Positions 25,604-34,763 of a DNA stretch of 64,000 nt are shown in pieces. Under the pieces are notes generated by a model, which ran no database searches, was not told the DNA's origin, and saw only the letters and a list, made by a program, of their open reading frames with translations. The position numbers and the translations under genes were made by a program. The stretch is from Adlercreutzia muris (GTDB lineage: Bacteria > Actinomycetota > Coriobacteriia > Coriobacteriales > Eggerthellaceae). The DNA lies in assembly GCF_008831045.1 (NCBI RefSeq), contig NZ_WAJS01000008.1, forward strand, positions 28,406-92,405. Reading direction: 5' to 3'. Each line of letters starts with the position of its first letter. Position 1 is the stretch's first letter.

Positions 25604-25795
25604 CTACTCGCCCTTCGCCTGCTGGTCGGCCACGGCTTCTTCCAGCAGCATGAGCTGGGCGGTGGCCTTCTTCGTACCGCGGAAGATGATGAGCACGTAG
25701 GCGAGCAGGGCCACCCACAAAAGCGCATAGGCCGCGATGATATAGGGGGCCGAAGGCAGGATGGTGGAATAGATGTCAGCGAGAATGGGGTTCAT
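25604..25795 (-). CDS. ccmD: CcmD-like small membrane protein
   Basis: 63 residues: one membrane helix (APYIIAAYALLWVALLAYVL) followed by a charged helix IFRGTKKATAQLMLLEEAV. This fits CcmD, which helps release heme-loaded CcmE from CcmC in the cytochrome c maturation system I. It follows ccmC by nine bases at the end of the ccm cluster. Confidence 0.82.
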   Translation of the reverse strand: MNPILADIYSTILPSAPYIIAAYALLWVALLAYVLIIFRGTKKATAQLMLLEEAVADQQAKGE

Positions 25796-25804
25796 GGCTA
25801 TCTC

Positions 25805-26572
25805 CTAGCGTTCGTCGTCGAGGGTTTCCTTGAGCGCGTCAACGCGCTGGGTGAGGCGCACCTGATTGAAGCGGGCGCGGTACAGGGCGAAGCCCACAAG
25901 CAGCATGCCGAGCGCGCACAGGCCCACGCACAGGCCCATCTCGGGGCTCATGCCGCCCTCGCGCAGCACCACCGGATGGATGGACGAGGGAATGAGCCGC
26001 GTGATCATGAAGCAGATGGGCACGTCGATGGTGGCGATGATGGCCACCACAGCGGCAAAGGTGGCGCGGCGCTCCGGCTCGTCCACCGAGCTTCTCAGCA
26101 CGAAGTAGGCGATCACGATGAGCATGAGGATGAGGTAGGTGGTCAGGCGCGGCTCCCAGCTCCACCACACGCCCCACTCGAAGCGCGTCCACATCTCGCC
26201 GGTGATCATGGTGAGCACCACGAACAGCAGGGCGATTTCCAGGCAAATGCGCGAGCAGGTGTCGAAACGCCGGTTCTTCGTCATGAGGAAGCGCACGGCG
26301 TAGTAACACCCGAAGCCCAGGGCAAGAAACGACGTGATGGCCACGGGCATATGGAAGTAGAAGATCTTCTGGGACAGGAGCATCTTCTGGGACACCATCA
26401 CGTCCCCGATGAGCTCGGCGCCGTTCACTGTGGCACCGCCCACGGGGGCCACGGTGAAGAACGCCATGAGGAACCCGATGGTGGTCAGCACCGCACCCGC
26501 AATGAGCGCCGGCGCCACCAGCTTGTCGGGCCACTGCCCCGCCTCGGGCAGCTTCAACGTTTTATCAGTCAC
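25805..26572 (-). CDS. ccmC: Heme exporter protein CcmC
   Basis: 255 residues with six membrane segments and the tryptophan-rich heme-handling motif WGVWWSWEPRLT in an extracytoplasmic loop, flanked by the conserved histidines in YFHMPVA and SSIHPVV. CcmC transfers heme to CcmE in the membrane. It is part of the minus-strand ccmEFABCD run and is separated from ccmB by a 175-bp gap holding a palindromic element. Confidence 0.93.
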   Translation of the reverse strand: MTDKTLKLPEAGQWPDKLVAPALIAGAVLTTIGFLMAFFTVAPVGGATVNGAELIGDVMVSQKMLLSQKIFYFHMPVAITSFLALGFGCYYAVRFLMTKNRRFDTCSRICLEIALLFVVLTMITGEMWTRFEWGVWWSWEPRLTTYLILMLIVIAYFVLRSSVDEPERRATFAAVVAIIATIDVPICFMITRLIPSSIHPVVLREGGMSPEMGLCVGLCALGMLLVGFALYRARFNQVRLTQRVDALKETLDDER

Positions 26573-26632
26573 TCGTTCTCCTCTCCAAAATTATTTCCCA
26601 TAGTACCGGTTGAGCATAAGTCAGCGAGGTTG

Positions 26633-26722
26633 CGACAGGTGCCTGCAATTCGCTTGAAGAGCGGCTGAGCGGCCTTCGTGCCGCGAAGGTAAGCTCTGAG
26701 CGCGAAGGGCGGGTGCCTGTCG
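26633..26722. repeat. Palindromic element between ccmB and ccmC
   Basis: CGACAGG (26633-26639) pairs with CCTGTCG (26716-26722); within it TTCGC (26649-26653) pairs with GCGAA (26702-26706), and CCTTCG (26673-26678) with CGAAGG (26684-26689). The nested stems suggest a REP-like element of about 90 bp. It fills the only sizeable gap inside the ccm genes. Confidence 0.5.
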
Positions 26723-26747
26723 GAACCGCAGCATCAGGTCGTCTCCT

Positions 26748-27626
26748 TCAGTTGACCACGAAATCGTAGAGCACCCAGCTGGCAAGAATCATAACCACAT
26801 CGTAGCCAGCGCCGAGCGCCAGCGAGGTGAGAAATCCGTCGGCGAACACATCGCCGCCCACGAGCGCGCAGGTAGTGGCCGACACGCAGGCGTACAGCAA
26901 GGGGAAGATCACGGGCACGAACAGCAGCGCCAGCATCACGTCCTTGCCGCGGGTGGCGGCGGTGATGGTGGACAGCATGGTGCCGATGCCGGCGATGCCG
27001 ATGCTGCCGAGCACGAGCGGCGCCACCAAAAGCCAGCCCGTCTCGGCCGGGGCCGCGAAGCTGGAGAAGAACACCCAGTACAGCGGCACGGCGATCACTT
27101 CCACCAACACAAGGAACACCAAATTCGACGTCGCCTTGGCCAGAAAGATCACGCCGCGGTCGAGCGGCGCCAAAAGCAGGCCCTCCAAGCACCCGTTCTC
27201 GGTTTCCTTGGCGAACGAGCGGTTCAGGCCCAGAAGCGATGTGAACACCACGAGCGCCCACAGAAGGCCGCCGGACACTTCCAGAAACTCCGCCCCGGGA
27301 CGGGCGAAGGACAGGGCCACGCCGAACACCACGATGACCAAGAAGGCGTAGATGCCCATGGACACCACCATGTCCTTGGTGCGGAACTCCGCCTTCAGGT
27401 CCTTGGCGAGCAGGGTCTTGTACTGCGTCCAGGTCGAGGGCGCCTGGCAGAGGGCGCTGCGCGTCCCTTCGCGCTCAGCCGCAGAAGACGCATCGGAGGA
27501 CTCCGGGTGTTCCGATCGAGCGAGTTCCGCAGCGACTGAAACAGCCCGGTGGGCTGTTTCACCAAGCGAGGACTGTTTGAGCGAATCGGAATTCCCGGAG
27601 GCTTCCGTTCCGTGGCGATCCTCCAT
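26748..27626 (-). CDS. ccmB: Heme exporter protein CcmB with repeat-derived N-terminal extension
   Basis: 292 residues. The CcmB membrane protein proper starts near residue 66 (WTQYKTLLAKDLKAEFRTKD) and has six membrane segments, including LGLNRSFAKETENGCLEGLLLAP. CcmB with CcmA forms the ABC module that releases holo-CcmE. The first 65 residues are not seen in the family: residues 10-42 are encoded by a 100-bp palindromic element (27501-27600) read in frame. No alternative start lies between it and the core, and the ATG abuts the ccmA stop codon. Confidence 0.9.
   Translation of the reverse strand: MEDRHGTEASGNSDSLKQSSLGETAHRAVSVAAELARSEHPESSDASSAAEREGTRSALCQAPSTWTQYKTLLAKDLKAEFRTKDMVVSMGIYAFLVIVVFGVALSFARPGAEFLEVSGGLLWALVVFTSLLGLNRSFAKETENGCLEGLLLAPLDRGVIFLAKATSNLVFLVLVEVIAVPLYWVFFSSFAAPAETGWLLVAPLVLGSIGIAGIGTMLSTITAATRGKDVMLALLFVPVIFPLLYACVSATTCALVGGDVFADGFLTSLALGAGYDVVMILASWVLYDFVVN
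27501..27600. repeat. 100-bp palindromic repeat, copy 1 (inside ccmB)
   Basis: Outer arms CTCCGGG (27501-27507) and TTCCGAT (27510-27516) pair with ATCGGAA (27585-27591) and CCCGGAG (27594-27600). A perfect inner hairpin GAAACAGCCC/GGGCTGTTTC lies at 27538-27560. The unpaired parts (GAGCGAGTTCCGCAGCGACT and AAGCGAGGACTG) are shared with copy 2 at 33992-34091. Confidence 0.8.
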
Positions 27627-28336
<710 letters not shown>

Positions 28337-28340
<4 letters not shown>

Positions 28341-30703
28341 TTGCCCTCCCCCGCACCAGCCGCGCCAGCCTCGTCGGCGCCATCGCCAGCGGCGTCATCG
28401 GCGCCATCGGCAGCGGCCTCATCGGCCCCGGCGGCTGCATCCCCCTCGGCGTCCTCCACGAGGGCCACCTCCTCGGCCACGGTCGCCTCCACGATACCGG
28501 GGCGTTCGGCCGCAGCAGCCTCATCGGCAGCCTCGTCGGCAGTGGCAGCCTCGGCCGCCAGGACGCGGACCGGCTCGTCGTCGCCTTCATCGCCCTCGCG
28601 CCGTACCGCGCGCTTGGCGAACAGCGGGATGAGGCAGCCCACCATGAGCAGGCCGAAGCCCACCCACACCAGCGAGATGAGCGGGTTCACCCGCACATCC
28701 ATGGAGAAGTCGCCGTTCTCGTTCACGCCGCGGTACACCACGAACAGATCCTCCAGCGGGAAGCTGATGACGCTCGCCTCCAGTTTCTGCTGCTGGGTGG
28801 CGCCCACCACCTGCACGGCCGGGGCCACAGAACCCACGAAGGCGCCGTCGCGGTAGGCGTCGAAGTACACCGTGTACTTCACGTTGCCGTTGCCCAGCTC
28901 CTCGATGTTATTGCCTGTATACTGCAGCTCGAAGTCCTGAATGACGAAGGGCTCCACAGTGGCGTCCTCGTCCTCGCTGTAGGGCACATAGTCGGTCACC
29001 TCGGTCACGTACATGGACGACCCGATGAGGCCCACGAGGATGACGCCCATGGCCGCATGGGCCACCGAGCCGCCGAACAGGGACAGCCGCCGGCGCAGCG
29101 TGGCGCCGGTCACGCGCTTGAGAGCGCGCACGGCCATGAACAGGGCGTTGAAGACGAGCAGACTCGCCACGGCGAAGCCCACTACGGTCAGGCCGTTGTA
29201 GTAGGCCGGCGCCCCCTGCTCCAGCAGCCCCTCGGCCGTGGTGCCGCCCATGGCGATCATGGCGTTGTAGCTGGGCAGCAGGTACGTGGCGAAGTACACC
29301 ATCAGCACGACGAACAGCACGAGCGCGCACAGCCCCGGCACCCGGGCGGCGCGCCAGAAGGCCTTCTTGTCGGTGCGGCGCCAGCCCAGAAGTGGGCAGA
29401 TGGCCAGCACGGCCAGGTACGCGATGCCAAGCGGCCGGGCAATGGCGTTGTAGGTGCCCGCCGACAGGGACTGGCCGCCGAAGGGCAGCCAGCTCGGCAG
29501 GGCCGAGGACACGGTCATGTAGGCCAGAAGCACCGCGAACACCACCATGATGAGGTTGTTCACGTAGTAGGCCGCCTCCTTCGACGCCATGGACTCGATG
29601 TCGTCATCGGCCGCATTGACCGCGCCGAAGCTCTTGCGGCGCACGATAAGGCCCACGATGCCGGCCAAAAGCGACAGCACGATGAGCGCCCCGAACATCA
29701 CGAGCGACACCGGGTCGCCCTCGAAGGCGTGCACCGACTGCACGAGGCCCGAGCGGGTGATGAAGGTGCCCAGCACCACGAAGCAGAAGGTGAGGCAGGC
29801 GCAGAACACGCTCCAGCGCTTGAAGGCGCCGCGCTGGCGATACACAGTGAAGGAGTGGATGAGGGCCACGCCCACAAGCCACGGCAGCAGGCTCGCGTTC
29901 TCCACCGGATCCCAGCCCCAGTAACCGCCCCAGCCGAGCACCACGTAGGCCCACACGGCGCCCAGGCCGATGCCGATGCCGAGCAAAAGCCAGGAGAACA
30001 TGAGGTAGCCGGTGGAACGATTCACCCACAGGGCCGAATCGTCGTCCACGATAAGCGCCGCCACGGCGTAGGCGAAGGGCAGCGTGAGCCCCGCGTAGCC
30101 GATGAACAACGTGGGCGGGTGGATGGCCATGGCCCAGTGCTCCAAAAGCGCGTTCATGGAGCGCATGGAGGCAGCGGCGTTCAGGACGCCGTTCTCGGCG
30201 AAGTAGCGGGAATCGGTGGTCAGGAAGGGCATGTTGGCCTCGGAGAACAGCAGCACCGAGACGAACGCCGTCAGCACGAGCTGGGCGATGCACAGCGCCC
30301 CGTTATCGAGGGGACGCGTACCCCTGCGCGTGGCAAACACGAGCACGGAGTTGAACACGGCGATGAGCCACGCCCAGAACAGAAGCGACCCCTGGCGGCC
30401 GGCCCACAGGCCCGCCAGCTTGTAGAGCCAGGCGATGTCGGACACCGAGTTGGAGCGGTTGTCCAGCACGTACTGGATGGAGTTGTCGCCGGTGAAGAAG
30501 CACCACACGAGCACGGCGCAGCACACCGTGAGGGCCGCCGCCACGAGCACGGCGGCAAGGCGGCCGCCCCAGGCGAAGGTCTCGGAGCGCTCGAAGGAGC
30601 GCTTCTTGTACAGGATGTGGGCCACGCCCAGGCACAGCACCGAAATCACGCAGCCCGCGAAGGCTACCAAAAGGCCGAGCAGGCCGATCATCGAGACACC
30701 CAT
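28337..30703 (-). CDS. ccmF: Cytochrome c heme lyase CcmF
   Basis: 788 residues with some fourteen membrane segments. The WWD-type domain GWGGYWGWDPVENASLLPWL is present, as are conserved histidines (EHWAMAIHPP). CcmF ligates heme from CcmE to apocytochromes, here NrfA and NapB. The C-terminal 85 or so residues form an Ala/Glu/Asp-rich low-complexity tail in the cytoplasm, which is absent from typical CcmF of about 650 residues. The gene overlaps ccmA by four bases. Confidence 0.94.
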
Positions 30704-30706
30704 GGC

Positions 30707-31375
30707 CTAGCCCTCCAATGCAACGTCGGTGGCGGCGAACTTGCCGTCGTCGGTCATGGCGCCGGTCAGCACCACGGTGGCGCCATCGGTCACCTCATCC
30801 GACAGGGCCCCATCGAAGGTGACGGGCAGCACGACGCTCTTGTCGCTGGACTCGGCCAGCACGAAACGGTCGCCCTGGCCCGCAGCGGTCAGGGTGCCCT
30901 CGGCCACGGTGCCGGTCACCTTCACCACTTTGCCGATCACCTCGTTGCCGTAACCGAGCAGCTGCGACACTTGAAGGGCGTTGTCGGCGTTCTCGTACTT
31001 CGAGGGGCACTTGGTGACCAAGTTGCTGCACTCCAGAACGCCGGCCTCGTTGATCTTGCCGGTGCAGATGGCGGTCACATCGTTGCCGAAGGTGGAGGAG
31101 GCGGCGCCGTCATAGCGCACCTCCAGATGGGTGGCGGGATCGCCCTCCGGGTCATAGATCTTGAAGGTGAGCACGTTGTCGGTGGTGGCGAAGGAATCCT
31201 GCACCACGTTGCCCGATACCTGCACCTTCTGGCCCGCCTGGGGGTTCTCCGCCGCCTCGGCCACCGAAAGCGTGGTGGCGGCGGTGTTGCCGCCCACAAA
31301 GGCGAGCACCAGGATGAGCACGATGACGATGACGCCGGAGACGGCGATCATCCTCTTCTTCATCTTCGCGTTCAT
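30707..31375 (-). CDS. ccmE: Cytochrome c maturation protein CcmE, CxxxY variant with second OB-like domain
   Basis: 222 residues: one N-terminal membrane anchor (VSGVIVIVLILVLAFVGG), an OB-fold heme chaperone domain (QKVQVSGNVVQDSF), then the heme attachment motif TKCPSKY. This is the CxxxY form in which Cys replaces the His of E. coli CcmE (HxxxY). Residues from about 140 repeat an OB-like pattern (GKVVKVTGTVAEGTL, VVLTGAMTDDGKFAATDV), making it longer than the usual 150-160 residues. The ATG at 31375 follows AGGAGGATT. First gene of the ccm run. Confidence 0.88.
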   Translation of the reverse strand: MNAKMKKRMIAVSGVIVIVLILVLAFVGGNTAATTLSVAEAAENPQAGQKVQVSGNVVQDSFATTDNVLTFKIYDPEGDPATHLEVRYDGAASSTFGNDVTAICTGKINEAGVLECSNLVTKCPSKYENADNALQVSQLLGYGNEVIGKVVKVTGTVAEGTLTAAGQGDRFVLAESSDKSVVLPVTFDGALSDEVTDGATVVLTGAMTDDGKFAATDVALEG

Positions 31376-31558
31376 AATCCTCCTGTTTCCGTCGATGAGC
31401 CAGACCGGCCTCCCCGACGGTCTGAAAAATACCATCGGCCAGTATCGCCGAAACACGCGCGGGCGCGGGCGGGAACTCCGCCGAAACCAGCAGATCAGCG
31501 CAAACGCAACATTTTCGCAATGGGCTGGGCGCGGCGGAGCCGCCCGGCCGCTGCCCCG

Positions 31559-31599
31559 CAAAAAGCACCGGCGCGCACCGCTGAGGGATGCGCGCCGGG
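31559..31599 (-). terminator. Terminator of nrfA
   Basis: CCGGCGCGCA (31569-31578) pairs with TGCGCGCCGG (31590-31599), and the minus strand continues TGCTTTTT. It separates nrfA from the ccm genes. Confidence 0.85.
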
Positions 31600-31649
31600 C
31601 CGAAGCGCAGGAGGGAGGGTTCCCGCGCGAGTGGATGAATGAGCCGAAC

Positions 31650-32918
31650 CTAGGCGATGCCGAGCAGGGCGAAACCCTCTTCCAACTGGGCCTCGGCCTT
31701 GTCGAGGTTGGCGTGGGCGGCCTTATAGTTGTGGGCACCCTCGGAATTCTCCACCATCACATAGTCCCAGTAGAACTGCGCATGGCGCTGAATCTGCTGG
31801 GCTTGGGCCAGCTTGTCGGCATCCAGGCTGTCCTTCTGGGCGGCCAGCTCGTCGGTGTAGCGCTTGATGTCGGCGGCGATAGCGTGCTCGCGGTCGGTAA
31901 CCTCCTTCTGCCAGCCGCGCACCTCGCCCGCGATGTCCTTGTGGCAGCTGCCGCACTGCTCCGTGATCGCGGGATTCTCCAAGGGGCTCACCAGCTCATG
32001 GGAGCTGTACTCGCCGTTTTCGTCGGAGACGGGGGCCATGTGGCAATCGGCGCAGCTGTAGCCCTGCTTGGCCATGGAAGACTGCTCGGCGCCGTAGATG
32101 GTCTCGAACTCGGGATGCTGGGCCTTGAGCATGGGCGCGCCGGTCTCGGGGTGCTCCCAATCCTTGAAGCCCATCTCGTCATAGTAGGCCAAGATGGCCT
32201 CGGCGTCCATGGCCGCCAACCCCTCGTAGGGATTGCTCGTGGCCTTGGTGTCCGGATCGAAGTAGTACTCGTTGTGGCACTGGCCGCAGGTCTGGGCCTC
32301 CACGGGCACCTGCTCGGCATCGGAGCCCATGGCATGGGCGAAGTGCCGCTGGGTGACGACCACCTGGGTGGGGTCGTTCTCATGGCAGTTGTAGCAGCTG
32401 ATGGGCTCGCTCATCTGCGCGAGCACCTCGGCGAAGGGGCGGGCGTAGGCCTCGTCGCCCTCGCTGTTCACCATGGCCGTGAACTGCGGCGTCTTGCAGG
32501 TGATGCAGTTGGCCAGGGTCTTGTCGTTCACGCGCGGCGTCTCCGAGATGGAACGCAGCGTGTAGCTGTGGGACGCGGCCTCGTCGTAGCCCTTGGCGAA
32601 GCCATAACCGGCGTACATGGTGGCCAGCTCCGGGTACTCTTCCAGGTAGTTCATCTTACCCTCGGGGCTGTTGGCCTCGTTGGCCTTGTAGGTGGCGTAC
32701 TGGCCCGGGTAGATGTCCTTCCAGCTGTCGGCCAGCACGACGCCGAACTCGTCGGCCTCGGGGGTCTCGACCGGAGCGGCCACAGGCTCGGACGTACCGG
32801 CACCTGTCGCGGGCTCCTGCGGGTTGCCGGATCCCGCGGGCGCGCAAGCGGCCAGGGCCGCCACCAACGCCACCGTGCCTACGGCCGTGGCAGCGATGCG
32901 CATCGTCGACTTTCTCAT
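31650..32918 (-). CDS. nrfA: Pentaheme cytochrome c nitrite reductase NrfA
   Basis: 422 residues. A lipoprotein signal ends ALAAC. Five heme motifs follow in order: CITCK (the active-site heme with lysine ligand), CYNCH, CGQCH, CADCH and CGSCH. The CxxCK motif is diagnostic of NrfA, which reduces nitrite to ammonium with six electrons outside the membrane. Being lipid-anchored is consistent with a single-membrane organism. No NrfH quinol dehydrogenase gene adjoins it, so the electron donor is unclear; NapH/NapG upstream are candidates. Confidence 0.95.
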   Translation of the reverse strand: MRKSTMRIAATAVGTVALVAALAACAPAGSGNPQEPATGAGTSEPVAAPVETPEADEFGVVLADSWKDIYPGQYATYKANEANSPEGKMNYLEEYPELATMYAGYGFAKGYDEAASHSYTLRSISETPRVNDKTLANCITCKTPQFTAMVNSEGDEAYARPFAEVLAQMSEPISCYNCHENDPTQVVVTQRHFAHAMGSDAEQVPVEAQTCGQCHNEYYFDPDTKATSNPYEGLAAMDAEAILAYYDEMGFKDWEHPETGAPMLKAQHPEFETIYGAEQSSMAKQGYSCADCHMAPVSDENGEYSSHELVSPLENPAITEQCGSCHKDIAGEVRGWQKEVTDREHAIAADIKRYTDELAAQKDSLDADKLAQAQQIQRHAQFYWDYVMVENSEGAHNYKAAHANLDKAEAQLEEGFALLGIA

Positions 32919-32998
32919 GGTTCCCTCCTTTGATCGGCCGCGCTCATCGGCGCAGCTTCCGTTGACACGAGACTACCGCGAGGGGCCTCCCGCGAAAA

Positions 32999-33030
32999 GG
33001 GACGGTTCTCCGCTCATTGGTGGGGACGGA
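32999..33030. repeat. GGGACGG repeat pair
   Basis: GGGACGGTTCTCCG (from 32999) and GGGGACGGAG (from 33022) lie between napH and nrfA. They belong to the same motif family as the array at 38000-38160. Confidence 0.45.
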
Positions 33031-33052
33031 GCGAGGGCCAACCCGACGCTTC

Positions 33053-33955
33053 CTAGGATTCTGCCACGGGATCGCGCTCCTCCCGCCGGGTCTGCGCCCG
33101 CGCGGGAAGGCGGCCGAGGGAGAAACTCAGCGCCCGAGCGGGGCACGTGTCCACGCAGGCGCCACAGGCCATGCAGTCGCCGGCGCGCACGATGACGTCG
33201 TCGCCCGAGAGCGCGGGCGCCAAAATGACGGGATCGGCCAAACACGCCTCCTCGCATCGACCACAGTGCACGCAGGCGTCGTGGTTAATGTGCACGTTCA
33301 TCTGGCCCGCGCGGCCGAGGACCTGGAAGAGGCCGCCCAGCGGACACAGTGAGCGGCACCACACGCGCCGGCTCACGAAGAGCTCGGCGATCACGATGGC
33401 CGCAAGCGTACCCGCCCCGGCAAACCCGCCGAAGGCGAGCCCCTTGTTCACCGCGCCGATGGGAGAGACGGTCTCGAAGACGGGAAAGCCCACAAGCGCC
33501 GATACCGCCACCACGGCCGCGGCCACGGCGATCTTCACGTGGCGGTCGAGCACCCGCTCGGGCACCGCGATGCCGAGGCGACGGCGCAGGGCGTCAACAC
33601 CCTCGCCGATGAGGTTCACCGGACATACCCACCCGCAGAAGGCCCGCCCGCGCACCAGGCCGTAGGCCACCACCACGAGGGCCGCCCCCGCAAGGCCCAC
33701 TGCCGCCAGCCCGTAGCCGGAAGCGAGCACCTCGAGGGCCACGAGCGGGTCGAGCAGCGGGATGCCGGCCGCCGAGGACGACGAGAGACTCCCGAAGAAC
33801 ACACCTTCGGCCGGCGTGGCAACCTCCCCATCGCCGCCCGCGTACAGCCCCGCCAAGCCCCATCCGGCCAACAGCGGCGGCAAGCAGAACAGCCCGAGCA
33901 TCGCCACCTGAACGATCCGCCGAGCCAGCGTTATCTTTCCCATAGACCGAGTCAC
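33053..33955 (-). CDS. napH: Quinol dehydrogenase NapH (membrane ferredoxin-type protein)
   Basis: 300 residues with about four or five membrane segments, two cytoplasmic CxxxCP motifs (FCGWVCP, WCRSLCP), and two C-terminal 4Fe-4S clusters (CVHCGRCEEAC and CMACGACVDTCP). NapH oxidises menaquinol and passes electrons to NapG. I chose the GTG at 33955 with AGGAG about six bases upstream; the frame stays open to an ATG at 34090 only because it reads through a palindromic repeat. Confidence 0.9.
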   Translation of the reverse strand: MTRSMGKITLARRIVQVAMLGLFCLPPLLAGWGLAGLYAGGDGEVATPAEGVFFGSLSSSSAAGIPLLDPLVALEVLASGYGLAAVGLAGAALVVVAYGLVRGRAFCGWVCPVNLIGEGVDALRRRLGIAVPERVLDRHVKIAVAAAVVAVSALVGFPVFETVSPIGAVNKGLAFGGFAGAGTLAAIVIAELFVSRRVWCRSLCPLGGLFQVLGRAGQMNVHINHDACVHCGRCEEACLADPVILAPALSGDDVIVRAGDCMACGACVDTCPARALSFSLGRLPARAQTRREERDPVAES

Positions 33956-33991
33956 AATTTTCTCCTCAACAATGGCAATGCGTAGAGGGAA

Positions 33992-34091
33992 CATGGGGTG
34001 TTCTGACCGAGCGAGTTCCGCAGCGACTGGAGCAGTCCAGAGGACTGCTCCACAAAGCGAGGACTGTCTGAGCGAATCAGAATACCCCATG
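33992..34091. repeat. 100-bp palindromic repeat, copy 2 (upstream of napH)
   Basis: CATGGGG (33992-33998) and TTCTGA (34001-34006) pair with TCAGAA (34077-34082) and CCCCATG (34085-34091); inner hairpin GGAGCAGTCC/GGACTGCTCC. Same length and same unpaired core as copy 1 at 27501-27600, with both arms of each stem changed together. Confidence 0.8.
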
Positions 34092-34112
34092 GTCCCGACC
34101 GGCGAAGAGCCG

Positions 34113-34367
34113 CTACCCGAGCGTTTCGTCCTCGAAGTTCACGTACACCAGGTTCACGTTCAGCACGCCGGGGATCGCCACCATGCGGCTCGATACCTCG
34201 TGGGATGCTCCCGTCGAAGGCGCCTCGATGGTGACGACGATCTTGTAGCCGTTCACCTCGTGCACCTCCACCCCCTCCAGGGCCGCCAGCGCCTCGGTCA
34301 CCGCGGACACGGCCTCGGGACGCGCCTCTACAATCAGCGAGGAGATGACCAGCTTCTCGTCTTCCAT
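34113..34367 (-). CDS. napD: NapD, nitrate reductase maturation chaperone
   Basis: 84 residues of the NapD fold (VISSLIVEARPEAVSAVTEA, GYKIVVTIEA, IPGVLNVNLVYVNFED). NapD binds the Tat signal of NapA and holds it back until the cofactor is inserted. The ATG at 34367 follows AAGGAG and sits between napB and napH in the operon. Confidence 0.9.
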   Translation of the reverse strand: MEDEKLVISSLIVEARPEAVSAVTEALAALEGVEVHEVNGYKIVVTIEAPSTGASHEVSSRMVAIPGVLNVNLVYVNFEDETLG

Positions 34368-34426
34368 GCTCGCTCCTTCCTGCAGCAGCGGGAAAGGCAG
34401 CGGGGCCGCCCTTCCCACCACGGCAA

Positions 34427-34759
34427 CTACTCCTGGCTCACCGGATGGCAGGTGATGCACTCGGCACGGGGGCCGTCGATGGCGCGCGTGGCGGCGTCGC
34501 CTCCCACATAGTGGTCGGCGGGCAGCGGCGTGGCCATGCTCAAGAGCACCTCAGCCGTATCGCTCGACCCATGGCAGCCGTAGCAGCCATTCGCGCCGAG
34601 GCGCTCGTAGCGCCCCTCGTGGCTCGCCGGCATGAGCGGCGGCTCGCCCGGGTTGTAGGTCGCGCCCGTGTCGGCCATAGGCTCGGAACATCCGCCCAGC
34701 GCCGCCAGGCCCAGCGCGCCGGCCAGCACGGCGGCCGCGATCGTCTTTTTCCTCTTCAT
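34427..34759 (-). CDS. napB: Diheme c-type cytochrome NapB
   Basis: 110 residues: lipoprotein signal LAALGGC, then the heme motifs CYGCH and CITCH, with a histidine in MPASHEGRY and another in PADHYVGG as likely axial ligands. Order and spacing fit NapB, the electron donor to NapA; NapB is normally periplasmic, so a lipid anchor is an adaptation to a single membrane. GAGGGG precedes the ATG, which is one base past the napA stop region. Confidence 0.85.
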   Translation of the reverse strand: MKRKKTIAAAVLAGALGLAALGGCSEPMADTGATYNPGEPPLMPASHEGRYERLGANGCYGCHGSSDTAEVLLSMATPLPADHYVGGDAATRAIDGPRAECITCHPVSQE

Positions 34760-34763
34760 GGCG

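Noticed and set aside
29057..31642. An 861-codon open stretch on the plus strand
   Set aside because: Antisense to ccmF and ccmE, which show clear family motifs; the plus-strand translation is repetitive and meaningless.
33956..34090. N-terminal extension of NapH from the ATG at 34090
   Set aside because: Most of it is the 100-bp palindromic repeat; a GTG at 33955 has a better ribosome site and begins the conserved protein.
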